NCBI RefSeq assembly: GCF_036555685.1
Contig: NZ_DATBKY010000172.1
Coordinates: 1-64,000, forward strand
Length of the DNA: 64,000 bases
Direction of reading: 5' to 3'
DNA from: Actinophytocola sp036555685
GTDB lineage: Bacteria; Actinomycetota; Actinomycetes; Mycobacteriales; Pseudonocardiaceae
Shown piece after piece: positions 39,752 through 47,671 of the stretch (the first letter of the stretch is position 1; each line of letters opens with the position of its first letter). Below the pieces are notes generated by a model that saw only the letters and a list, made by a program, of their open reading frames with translations, was not told where the DNA came from and ran no database searches. Position numbers and translations under genes: made by a program.

Positions 39752-42700
39752 TGCGCCGCCTCCGGGTCCAGGTCCGCCAGGCCGGCGAGCAGGCCGGCGA
39801 CCGCCACGTCGTCGAGGCCCGCGTCCGGGAAGTCGGCCGCGGAGTACACGGTCTCGGCCGTCGCGCAGTGCGCCACGAGCCGGACCAGGTGGTCTCGCAC
39901 CTGCTCGGCCAGGCCGTCGGCGCCGGTGACGATCAGGCGGGGACCCGCCAGCGTCACGAGCGTCCGGGGCCCCGCGTCGCCGATCGCGGTCACCTCGGCG
40001 GCGTCCGGCACGGGCAGGACCCGCACGCCAGGCACGGCCGGGTCGTCGTCCTCGGCTGCCCGGAACGCCTCCTTTACCGCGCGGATCAGCTCGGCGTCAC
40101 CGCGCACCCGGCCGACCCGCAGCAGCCCAGGCTCGGCGCGGCCGTCCGCGGAAGGCTCGGCGCGCCGCGTGTCGGCGACCGCGACGGCCGGCTCGCCCGT
40201 CGCCGCGATGGTCGCGGCGATGACGAGGTCGGTGGTCGTGGTGGCGTACGCCTCGTGGGCCGGGCCGGCCAGCGCGGCCACCGTCTCCGGCGGCACGAGC
40301 ACGCCGAGCCCGGCCGTCTCGTGTGGACCGTCCGGGCAGAGCCCACGCACGAGCCGGCCCAGCGTCCAGTCGTCTACATGGGACGGATCGGCGGTCAGCC
40401 GGCGGCCGTCGACGGTGACGCCGGGTACCGTCGGCGTCTCGGCCGCGGGAGCCGGCAGGCGGATCACGGTCGGGCCGGCGATGCCGAGGGGCGCCGACCG
40501 CTCGACCGGTTCCGCCGCGTCGAGCGCCTGGGCGAGCGCGCGGATCGTACGCAGGTCGAGGATCTGCCGGACGGTCAGCTCGAGCCCGTGCCGGCGGGCC
40601 TCGGCGACCGCGTGGATGGCGAGGATCGAGTCGCCGCCGATGTCGAAGAAGTCGTCGGTGACGCCGAAGTCGCCCGCCGGGAGCAGCCACTCCCAGCCTT
40701 CCAGCAGGGTCTCCTCGGTCGGCGTGGCGGGATCCTCCGGTGCCTCCCGGGCAATCGGTGCGGCCGCCGGGTCGTCGCTGACCTCGGCCACCTCGCCGGT
40801 CCGACCACAGAGGACCAGCGTGCCGTCGGGCCGGAGGCGTGCCAGGTCCCCGGTCCGGAAGCGGCGCGCACCGCCCGCGTCCGGCACGAACGCGGCGGCC
40901 GTCGCGCCGGGTGCGGCGGGATACCCGCGGGTGACGCGCGGCCCGCCGACGTGCAGCTCGCCCCGGCAGCCCGACGGCACCGGACGGCCCCACCGGTCCA
41001 GCACGGACAGCCGAACCCCGGGCAGCGGCCGGAGGGGCTCGTCGAGCCGGCCGGCGGCAACGGGCCCCGCGGGGTCGTACAGGGTGACCGCGTCCCAGCC
41101 CGCGTCCCGCAGCCGGGACCGCAAGACGGGTTCGACCTGCTCGCCCGCCAGGACGGCGGCCCGGCGGGGCCGCAACGCCGCGGCGTCGCCGACCGCGAGC
41201 ATGGCCGCGAGGTGCGACGGCGTCGTGGTCAGGAAGTCGACCGGATGCGCCGCGAGGAACGAGCCGAGCTCCTGCGGATCGAGCGCGGTCGCCTCGTCGA
41301 CGACGTGCAGCGCGCCGCCCCCGGCCAGCGCGCAGAGCACCGGCGTCAGCGACGAGTCGACGGTCGGCGGCTGCACCAGCAGGTGGCTCGCCCCGGCCGG
41401 CAGCTCGGCGAGCAGGCCACGCACCATCGACACGAGGTTGCGATGCGTGAACAGCACGCCGTCGTCGAGCATCAGGCACGCGCCGTTGTCCGGCCGCGCC
41501 ACCGGGCCGGGCGGGCCCGGATCCGGCACCGCCGCCACGTCGATCGGCAGCACCTGCACCGAGGCGGGCAAGGCGACGTCGGCGAACGGGAGCGCCAGCG
41601 CCAGCCGGGCACCGCACCGCGCGGCGACGGCGGACAACTCCGCCGCGGTCTCCCCCGGATCGACCGGCACGCACACCCCACCCGCCTTCAGCACCCCGAG
41701 CAGTGCCACCGCGTACTCGGCGGACCGCGTCAGCGCGACCAGGACCGGGGTTTCCGGACCGGCGCCGTGCGAGCGCAGGCCGTGCGCGACCCGGTTCGCC
41801 GCGGCGTCGAGGCCGGCGAAGGAAAGCGACCCGCCCACCCACACGACCGCCGGTGCGTCGGGCGTGGCCGCCGCCCGCTGCGAGACCAGCTCGTGCAGCA
41901 GCGTGTCCTCGACAACGGGCGCGGGCACGGCAGGCTCGTCCCACAACGCGTCGAACGTCCATACGGGACGATCCGGCGCGGCGAGGCCGGCGCGCAGCAG
42001 GCGCGGGAACACCTCGCACACCAGAGCGGCCGCGGCGGGGTCGACCACGTCCGGCCGGTACCGCACGCTCCCGGTGTAGGGCGTGGGCTCGGACTCCAGA
42101 TCCAGCCACAGGTCGTGGGTGACGGTGCCCGTGTCGATCAGCGAGGCGTCGACCGCCCGCGGCATGCGGCCCGCCGGCAACCGCGGCGGCGCCGGTGGCT
42201 TCAGGTTGATCGCGGCCTGCGCCAGCGGCGTCACACCCGCCGCCCGCTCGGGCGCCACCGCCGCCACGATCTGGTCGAACGCGACCGAGCCGTGGTCGTG
42301 CGCCTCGCCGACCACCCGCCGCGCCGCCCGCACGAGCTCGCGGAACGTCGGCCCGCCGGAGAGGTCGAGCCGCAGCACCACCTGGTCGACGAACATGCCG
42401 ATGACGTCGCGCAGCTCCGGCAGCGGCCGCCCGGCGACCGGGCTCGCGACCGCGACGTCCGCGCCGCCGAAGACCCGGCCGAGCGTGGCCGCGTACGCCG
42501 CGAGCATGCCCATGAACGCGGTGGCCCGCTCCGCCCGGACGAACTCGTCGAGGGCCGCCGCGGTGGCGGGCTCGATGGCGAAGTCCAGCCGGCGGCCGCG
42601 CTGCGACACCCGCTCGGGCCGCGGCCTGCCGTGCGTGAGATCCACTGTGGACAGGTCGGCCAGCTGCCCCCGCCAGTAGTCCAGGTCCTGCCGCGCGACC

Positions 42701-43263
42701 GGCTCGGCGGATCGCTCTTCCTGCCAGGCCGTGAAGTCGGCGTACTGCACCGGCAGCTCCGCCCAGTCCGGCGCCTGGCCGGAGAGCCGCCGCTCGTAGG
42801 CCACGGTGAGGTCGCGGATGAAGATCTCGGCGGAGATGGCGTCCGCGATCGCGTGGTGCAGCACCACGACCAGGCCGTCGGTGTCCGCGCCGAGCCGGAC
42901 GTGCGTCATGCGCCACAGCGGGGCGCGGCCGAGGTCGAACACCTCCGTGCCGACCCGCGCGCACAGCTCGAGGTAGGCGGACTCGGAGTCGTCGCTCAGG
43001 TCGGCGAACCCCACGGTCACGGCCTCCGGCACCGCCTCGACGACCTGCCACAAGCTGTTGTCCCGCACCGTGAACCGGGTGCGCAGCGACTCGTGCCTGC
43101 CGACCACGTCCGCCACCGCCGCCCGCAGCACCGCGGGGTCGAACCGGCCGGCGTAGCGGCGTTCGAAGCTGATGTTGTGCACCGGCTCGTCCGGCACCAG
43201 CTGCTCGACGAACCAGAGCTGCTGCTGGGCCCGCGACGCCCGGACGGTCAGGACATCGCTCAC
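39748..43263 (-). CDS. NRPS-2: C-(A*)-PCP-truncated E/C-like tail
   Basis: A 1171-aa synthetase. The C domain (about 5-440) has HHAIADA at 136-142, that is HHxxxD with Ala in place of the usual Gly. The A-like domain (450-850) lacks the TSGSTG-PKG loop, the YGPTE motif, A8 and the A10 Lys, though FRTGDLARLRPDG (A7) persists; it should not activate an amino acid. The PCP is intact (DDFFDIGGDSI, Ser879). The tail (about 925-1171) has no HHxxxDG and ends with YSAADFPDAGLDDVAVAGLL, resembling the end of an epimerisation or condensation domain. Its carrier must be loaded in trans. The GTG overlaps the mbtH stop. Confidence 0.9.
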   Translation of the reverse strand: MSDVLTVRASRAQQQLWFVEQLVPDEPVHNISFERRYAGRFDPAVLRAAVADVVGRHESLRTRFTVRDNSLWQVVEAVPEAVTVGFADLSDDSESAYLELCARVGTEVFDLGRAPLWRMTHVRLGADTDGLVVVLHHAIADAISAEIFIRDLTVAYERRLSGQAPDWAELPVQYADFTAWQEERSAEPVARQDLDYWRGQLADLSTVDLTHGRPRPERVSQRGRRLDFAIEPATAAALDEFVRAERATAFMGMLAAYAATLGRVFGGADVAVASPVAGRPLPELRDVIGMFVDQVVLRLDLSGGPTFRELVRAARRVVGEAHDHGSVAFDQIVAAVAPERAAGVTPLAQAAINLKPPAPPRLPAGRMPRAVDASLIDTGTVTHDLWLDLESEPTPYTGSVRYRPDVVDPAAAALVCEVFPRLLRAGLAAPDRPVWTFDALWDEPAVPAPVVEDTLLHELVSQRAAATPDAPAVVWVGGSLSFAGLDAAANRVAHGLRSHGAGPETPVLVALTRSAEYAVALLGVLKAGGVCVPVDPGETAAELSAVAARCGARLALALPFADVALPASVQVLPIDVAAVPDPGPPGPVARPDNGACLMLDDGVLFTHRNLVSMVRGLLAELPAGASHLLVQPPTVDSSLTPVLCALAGGGALHVVDEATALDPQELGSFLAAHPVDFLTTTPSHLAAMLAVGDAAALRPRRAAVLAGEQVEPVLRSRLRDAGWDAVTLYDPAGPVAAGRLDEPLRPLPGVRLSVLDRWGRPVPSGCRGELHVGGPRVTRGYPAAPGATAAAFVPDAGGARRFRTGDLARLRPDGTLVLCGRTGEVAEVSDDPAAAPIAREAPEDPATPTEETLLEGWEWLLPAGDFGVTDDFFDIGGDSILAIHAVAEARRHGLELTVRQILDLRTIRALAQALDAAEPVERSAPLGIAGPTVIRLPAPAAETPTVPGVTVDGRRLTADPSHVDDWTLGRLVRGLCPDGPHETAGLGVLVPPETVAALAGPAHEAYATTTTDLVIAATIAATGEPAVAVADTRRAEPSADGRAEPGLLRVGRVRGDAELIRAVKEAFRAAEDDDPAVPGVRVLPVPDAAEVTAIGDAGPRTLVTLAGPRLIVTGADGLAEQVRDHLVRLVAHCATAETVYSAADFPDAGLDDVAVAGLLAGLADLDPEAAQ
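40714..41916 (-). other. Catalytically dead adenylation domain in NRPS-2
   Basis: Residues 450-850 of NRPS-2. The early part is well preserved (LHELVSQRAAATPDAPAVVW, ALLGVLKAGGVCVPVDPGETA). Where the ATP-binding loop should stand, the sequence passes from GACLMLDDG directly to VLFTHRNLVSMV, a deletion of about 15 residues. The A4 Asp and the A5 YGPTE are replaced (VDSSLTPV and LYDPAGPVAA), and the C-terminal subdomain is only a remnant. Confidence 0.85.
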
Positions 43264-43490
43264 CGCGACCCGGCCTCCGGTTCCATCGCGCGGCGCAAGC
43301 TCTTCGGGCGCATGTCCGTCCAGACCTGGTCGATGTGGGCGAGGCACTCGTCGCGGCCGCCGGTGAACCCGGTCGGCCGCCAGCCGGCGGGCGGGTCCTG
43401 GTCCGCCGCCCAGACCGAGTACTGCTCCTCGTCGTTCACCACGACCTGGAAGGTCTCCATTGCTGCTCCCGCTGCTCCGGTCATGATCAT
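43260..43490 (-). CDS. MbtH-family NRPS accessory protein
   Basis: A 76-aa chaperone-like partner that binds NRPS adenylation domains and supports their folding or activity. Diagnostic residues are present: FQVVVNDEEQYSVWAAD, the Pro-Pro-Ala-Gly-Trp turn and the Trp in HIDQVWTDMRP. Its ATG (43490) overlaps the NRPS-1 stop as ATGA, with AGGAG five bases upstream, and its TGA overlaps the NRPS-2 GTG as GTGA, so all three proteins are translationally coupled. An internal ATG at 43484 would shorten it by two residues. Confidence 0.95.
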   Translation of the reverse strand: MIMTGAAGAAMETFQVVVNDEEQYSVWAADQDPPAGWRPTGFTGGRDECLAHIDQVWTDMRPKSLRRAMEPEAGSR

Positions 43491-46400
43491 GTTCTCCTGG
43501 CCCGGCCGGCCGTCCGGCGCCGGCCGCGGCGGGCCGCACCACGCTCGGCGGCACCCGACACCACGGCGCGGTCGGCCTGGCCGTCGAGGAACGCGGCCAG
43601 CGCGCGCACGGTCGGGTAGCTGAACAGGTCGACCACCCGTGGCTCGCCGGGCAGCAGCTTCGCCAGGGACACCAGGTCCATGGACGTGCCGCCGAGGTCG
43701 AAGAAGTTCTGGGTCACGCCGACGGACTCCCGCCGCAGCACCGCGCACCACGCGGCGGCCACGACCCGCTCGGTCGGCCCGCCGGGCGGCTCGGCCGGCT
43801 CGGCGCGGACCGGCTCGGTACTCGGCACCGGCTCCGCGGTCAGGCCCGCCCGCAGCGTGCCGAGCTGCGGGATCGCGAACGAGCCGACCGGGGCGAGCGG
43901 GTCGGCCAGCGCGGCGTCGAGCAGGTGGACGAGCGCGGCCAGCATCGTCTCGATCCGTTGCGCGGCAAATAGATCCGGGTTGTAGACGAGCTCGAAGCGC
44001 ATCCGCCCGTCGCGTTCGACCAGGTAGGTGGTGAGGTCGAACGGCGAGCCCGGCACGCCGGGCGGCAGCGGCTCGACCCGGATGCCCGGCAGCTCCAGCG
44101 GCGCCTGGGCGAAGTTGTAGACGTTGAACAGCACCTGGACGAGCGCGCCGCGGGACGGGTCGCGCGGCAGGGTCAACGCGTCCACGATCTGCTCGAGGGG
44201 TGCGTCCGGGTGCGCCAGCGCGTCGAACAGCTCGTCGCGGCAACCGGTGACCAGCTCGACGAAGGTGCTGTCGCCGGTGCGGCCCAGCCGCAGCGGCACG
44301 ATGTCGACGAAGAAGCCGATCAGGTCGGCGAACGCGGCGTGCCGGCGGTCCGCGACCGGCGAGCCGATGACCACCTCGTCCCGGCCGGCCACGCGGCGGA
44401 GCAACTCGCCGTACGCGGCGAGCACCACGGTCGACGGGGTCGCGCCCAGCTCCGCGGCGAGCGCCCGGATCGCCGCGTCGGTGGCCGGGCGCAGGTCGGC
44501 GGCCGCGAACTCGCCCGCGTAGCTCTGCTCGGCCGGGCGCGGGTGGTCGCGCGGCAGGTCGAGCACGGTCGGCGCGCCGCCGAGGTGCCCGGTCCACCAC
44601 GCCAGGTCGTCCTTGCCACGCCGGCCGGACCGCTCCTCGCGCCAGGCGACGTAGTCGGCGAACGCGGCGGGCAGTGGCGGCCGCACCGTGCCGGCGTACG
44701 CGGCGGCCAGCTCCTGGTAGAGGATCCGCTCGGACCAGCCGTCGAACACCGCGTGGTTCGCCGTGATCGCCAGGACGTGCTCCGTCGCGCCGAGCCGCAG
44801 CAACCGCGCCCGCAGCAGCCCGCCCGCGGCGAGGTCGAACCGCGTACCGGCCTCGGCGTGCAGCCGGTCGCGCACCACCCGCTCGCGCTCGTCGGCGGGC
44901 AGGGAGCTGAGGTCCTCGACCGGCAGCGGCACCTCGGCGACCGGGCCGAGAACCGCGTACGGGTGGCCGCCCTCGTGCGGCACCCGCCAGCGCAGCACGT
45001 CGTGCCGCGCCACCACCTCGACGAGCGCGCGGCGCAATGCGTCGAGGTCGAGGTGCCCGTGCAGCCGCTGCGCGAGCGCGATGTTGTACGCGGCGGCGTC
45101 CGGGGCGAGCTGGTCGAGGAACCACAGCCGGCGCTGGGCCGCGGACAACGCCGGCGGGTTCCCGGTCGGCAGGTCTGTACCGTCCACATCGGACAGCTCG
45201 GCGGCGGCCGCGACCCGCTTGGCGAGCCCGCCGAGCGTGCGGGCGGCGAACACGTCCTCGACCGCGACGTCGCGGCGCAGCTGCTGGCGCAGCGCGGCGA
45301 CCAGGCGCATGGCCGCGAGCGAGTGCCCGCCGCCGGCGAAGAAGTCGTCCTCGGCGGACACGGCCGGCACGCCGAGCACGTCGCACCAGATGACGACGAC
45401 CTCCGCGGGCACGCCCGGCACGTCCGCGACTCCGGCGGGCAGCTCCGCCGTCAGGCCGGCCACCAGCGCGGCCACGTCCACCTTGTCCGACGGGGTCAGC
45501 GGCAGCTCGGCGAGCCGGCGGAAGCGGGTCGGCACCATGACGGCCGGCAGCCGGGCGGTGAGGTAGTCGCGCAGCTCGGCGTCGTCCGGCGCGTTCGCCG
45601 GCGTGACGAACGCGGCCAGGCTCACCTCGGTCCGGCCGGGCACGGCGGCCACCACCGCGTGCCCGACGTCCGGGTGCGCCCGTACGGCCGCCTCGACCTC
45701 GGCCAGCTCCACCCGCTGGCCACGCACCTTGACCTGGCGGTCGGTGCGGCCGTGGAACCGCAGCTGCCCGTCGGCGCCCCAGCTGACCAGGTCGCCGGAG
45801 CGGTAGAGGCGCTCGCCGGGCACCGCGCCGAACGGGTCGGGCACGAAGCGGTCGGCGGTGAGGCCGGGCGCACCGAGGTAGCCCCGGCTGACACCGGGCC
45901 CGCCGATCAGCAGCTCGCCCGGGACCTCCGGCGGCACCAGGCGGAGGTCCTCGTCGACCACGTACAGGCGGTGGTTGAGCATCGGGCGGCCGATCGGGAT
46001 CGGCGTGTGCCACTCGCCGGACACGACGAACCCGGCGACCGCGACGGTGGTCTCGGTCGGGCCGTAGCCGTTCATCAGCCGCCGTCCGTTCGCGGTCCAG
46101 CGGGCCACCTGCTCGGGGCCGGGCGCCTCGGCCCCGGTCACGACCGCGCGCACGAGCGGCAGGTCGGCCGGGTCGAGGAGCGGGAGCAGCGCGGGCGCCA
46201 CCTCGGCCCAGGTCACCTCGTGGGCGACCAGGAAGCGGCGCAACCGGTCCGGGTCCGCCCGGTCGGCCTCGGCGGCGAGCTGCACGGACGCGCCGACCAT
46301 GAGCGCCACCAGCAGCTCCAGCACCGACACGTCGAAGGCGATCGACGTGATCGCGAGCGCCCGCGCGCCGTGCTCCATCCGGCCACGCTCGCGGATGCCG

Positions 46401-46969
46401 GTCATGAACGCCGCCACGTTGGCGTGGCTGACGACGACGCCCTTGGGCCGGCCGGTCGAGCCGGACGTGTAGATGACGTAGGCCGCGTTCGCCGGCACGG
46501 CCGGGCAGGTGAAGTCGTCCCGCCCCGCATCCGGAAGGTCGACCATGGACACGTCGGTACCGGCGAACACGGAGCGGCCGGCGGCGTCGGCGACCACGCA
46601 CGTCACGCCCGCGTCCCGCGCGGTGTCGGTCAGCCGCAACGCCGGCAGATCGGGGTCGAGGGGAACGTAGGCGCCGCCGGACAGCAGCACGCCGACGAGT
46701 GCCACGAGCAGTCCGGGATGCCGCCCGACGCAGATGCCGACCCGGTCCTCGGGCCGGATGCCGGCCGCGTGCAGCGTCGCGGCGAGCCGGCGGGCGGCGG
46801 CCAGCAGCTCCGCGTAGGTGAGCTCGGTGTCCCACTGGCGCACGGCGACGGCGTCCGGCTGCGCCGTGGCGGTCGCGGCGATCAGCTCGCCCACGGTGCC
46901 GTCCGGGATGCCCGGCCGGTCGGCGACCATCCACTCCGGAGGTACCGCGGACAACGGGGCCGCGCTCAT
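43487..46969 (-). CDS. NRPS-1: A-PCP-C-PCP (initiating synthetase)
   Basis: A 1160-aa synthetase that begins with an A domain, so it starts the chain. A (about 25-500): A3 YTSGSTGRPKG at 167, FDVSVLE at 212, GYGPTETT at 301, YRSGDL at 389, Lys496 in LTPSDKVD. PCP1 has Ser550 in FAGGGHSL. C (about 605-1030) has NHAVFDG at 738-744; only the first His of HHxxxDG is changed, the catalytic second His739 is kept. PCP2 has Ser1096 in DLGGTSMD and has no A domain of its own. Pocket read by hand: D-V-L-E-V-T-G-V-A-K, similar to the A domain of NRPS-3. The Arg-rich C-terminus (RRGRRRTAGRARR) is unusual. No clear ribosome site; the ATG overlaps the stop of a short leader ORF. Confidence 0.94.
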   Translation of the reverse strand: MSAAPLSAVPPEWMVADRPGIPDGTVGELIAATATAQPDAVAVRQWDTELTYAELLAAARRLAATLHAAGIRPEDRVGICVGRHPGLLVALVGVLLSGGAYVPLDPDLPALRLTDTARDAGVTCVVADAAGRSVFAGTDVSMVDLPDAGRDDFTCPAVPANAAYVIYTSGSTGRPKGVVVSHANVAAFMTGIRERGRMEHGARALAITSIAFDVSVLELLVALMVGASVQLAAEADRADPDRLRRFLVAHEVTWAEVAPALLPLLDPADLPLVRAVVTGAEAPGPEQVARWTANGRRLMNGYGPTETTVAVAGFVVSGEWHTPIPIGRPMLNHRLYVVDEDLRLVPPEVPGELLIGGPGVSRGYLGAPGLTADRFVPDPFGAVPGERLYRSGDLVSWGADGQLRFHGRTDRQVKVRGQRVELAEVEAAVRAHPDVGHAVVAAVPGRTEVSLAAFVTPANAPDDAELRDYLTARLPAVMVPTRFRRLAELPLTPSDKVDVAALVAGLTAELPAGVADVPGVPAEVVVIWCDVLGVPAVSAEDDFFAGGGHSLAAMRLVAALRQQLRRDVAVEDVFAARTLGGLAKRVAAAAELSDVDGTDLPTGNPPALSAAQRRLWFLDQLAPDAAAYNIALAQRLHGHLDLDALRRALVEVVARHDVLRWRVPHEGGHPYAVLGPVAEVPLPVEDLSSLPADERERVVRDRLHAEAGTRFDLAAGGLLRARLLRLGATEHVLAITANHAVFDGWSERILYQELAAAYAGTVRPPLPAAFADYVAWREERSGRRGKDDLAWWTGHLGGAPTVLDLPRDHPRPAEQSYAGEFAAADLRPATDAAIRALAAELGATPSTVVLAAYGELLRRVAGRDEVVIGSPVADRRHAAFADLIGFFVDIVPLRLGRTGDSTFVELVTGCRDELFDALAHPDAPLEQIVDALTLPRDPSRGALVQVLFNVYNFAQAPLELPGIRVEPLPPGVPGSPFDLTTYLVERDGRMRFELVYNPDLFAAQRIETMLAALVHLLDAALADPLAPVGSFAIPQLGTLRAGLTAEPVPSTEPVRAEPAEPPGGPTERVVAAAWCAVLRRESVGVTQNFFDLGGTSMDLVSLAKLLPGEPRVVDLFSYPTVRALAAFLDGQADRAVVSGAAERGAARRGRRRTAGRARRT

Positions 46970-47073
46970 CGGGCCGGCTCCGCCGGGACGGCGGTGGTGC
47001 GCGGCAGGGCGCGCGCTCGCCGTTGGCTGCGGGCCCGGCTGGCTAAGTTGCCGGCCGACTCGTCGCCCGTCAT
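46966..47073 (-). CDS. 35-aa leader ORF, TTA-containing, coupled to NRPS-1
   Basis: ATG at 47073 follows GGAGG by seven bases, the best ribosome site of the operon's front end. The 36-codon frame encodes MTGDESAGNLASRARSQRRA and a further Arg/Pro/Ala-rich stretch, and ends in TGA overlapping the NRPS-1 ATG (ATGA). Leu10 is encoded by TTA (47044-47046), the rarest leucine codon in such genomes and the one read by the bldA tRNA in Streptomyces. No homology is recognised. It may be a regulatory leader, a small docking peptide, or chance; the position and Shine-Dalgarno sequence argue for translation. Confidence 0.6.
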   Translation of the reverse strand: MTGDESAGNLASRARSQRRARALPRTTAVPAEPAR

Positions 47074-47080
47074 CGCGCGA

Positions 47081-47085
47081 CCTCC
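47081..47085 (-). promoter_or_regulatory. Ribosome binding site of the leader ORF
   Basis: GGAGG on the minus strand, seven bases before the leader ATG. NRPS-1 itself has no comparable site, so this appears to be the entry point for ribosomes on the biosynthetic transcript. Confidence 0.65.
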
Positions 47086-47278
47086 GCCGGGTCGCCCGGG
47101 CGCGGCGACGTGTCTCGCCGAACCTGCCATGAAGTTCCGGGTAGCCCGGTCGTACGCTCCGGCAGCTCGGCTAATGACAGCGTCATCATCCCCTTGGATT
47201 GCTCGGCCGTACGCACGGAAAAGCGGCCCGTGCGCGCTCGGGCAACCCTGGCTTGTTATGGCTCGTTAATGTCCAACC

Positions 47279-47289
47279 GAGTCGGACTC
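47279..47289. promoter_or_regulatory. Palindrome GAGTCGGACTC upstream of the NRPS operon
   Basis: A perfect 5+5 inverted repeat around one base, 206 bases before the leader ATG, inside the AT-richer promoter-like segment. A candidate operator for an unlinked regulator, since the cluster carries no regulator of its own. Confidence 0.35.
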
Positions 47290-47671
47290 TAACCGTTTGC
47301 AACGCCGCGAGACAAGCGATCCGCGCGGGTGTCATATCCGCCGGAAGATCGGCGATCCGCGCCATTCTGTGCGCCGATCAGCCGGTCCCGTCTACTCCGG
47401 TCGGCGGTACCTCGGCGGTAGCCGTAACCCGGAATGGTTGCGAAGTAACCAAATGCGTGACTCGGGGTGATCGCAGGCGCCACTTCGGACTCCGGTCACC
47501 GGTCCCGGGGCGCGGGCGTCGACCGCTCGGGTGGTGGTCCGGCAATCGAGCGCGGGCGCCCTTTTCGCCGACGCGAAATAAGCGTTTGCCGGATTTATGT
47601 CGTTTTGCACGTGGCACCGCCGAGCCGGTGCCGCCTTTCCCGCTCGGCCGGCGGCGCTTACCGTCGGCACC

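Larger units (their letters stand above)
47074..47671. promoter_or_regulatory. Divergent regulatory gap between the NRPS operon and the molybdoenzyme gene
   Basis: 598 bases with locally lower GC and no supported gene; a 64-codon frame at 47289-47483 has no ribosome site or homology. The stretch about 47165-47310 is AT-richest and holds two short palindromes (TGACAGCGTCA at 47175-47185, GAGTCGGACTC at 47279-47289). A looser repeat GGTT-N7-AACC is near 47436. Promoters for both directions are expected here, but I cannot fix their -10/-35 boxes. Confidence 0.5.

Noticed and set aside
37673..42079. 1468-codon plus-strand frame opposite the dehydrogenase and NRPS-2
   Set aside because: Spans two real genes on the other strand and lacks any protein signature.
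27289..47073. Siderophore cluster as a firm call
   Set aside because: The EntS-like exporter hints at it, but no hydroxamate, catechol or salicylate enzyme and no siderophore uptake gene is present.
47289..47483. 64-codon minus-strand frame in the divergent gap
   Set aside because: No ribosome site or homology; the region is AT-richer and more likely promoter.
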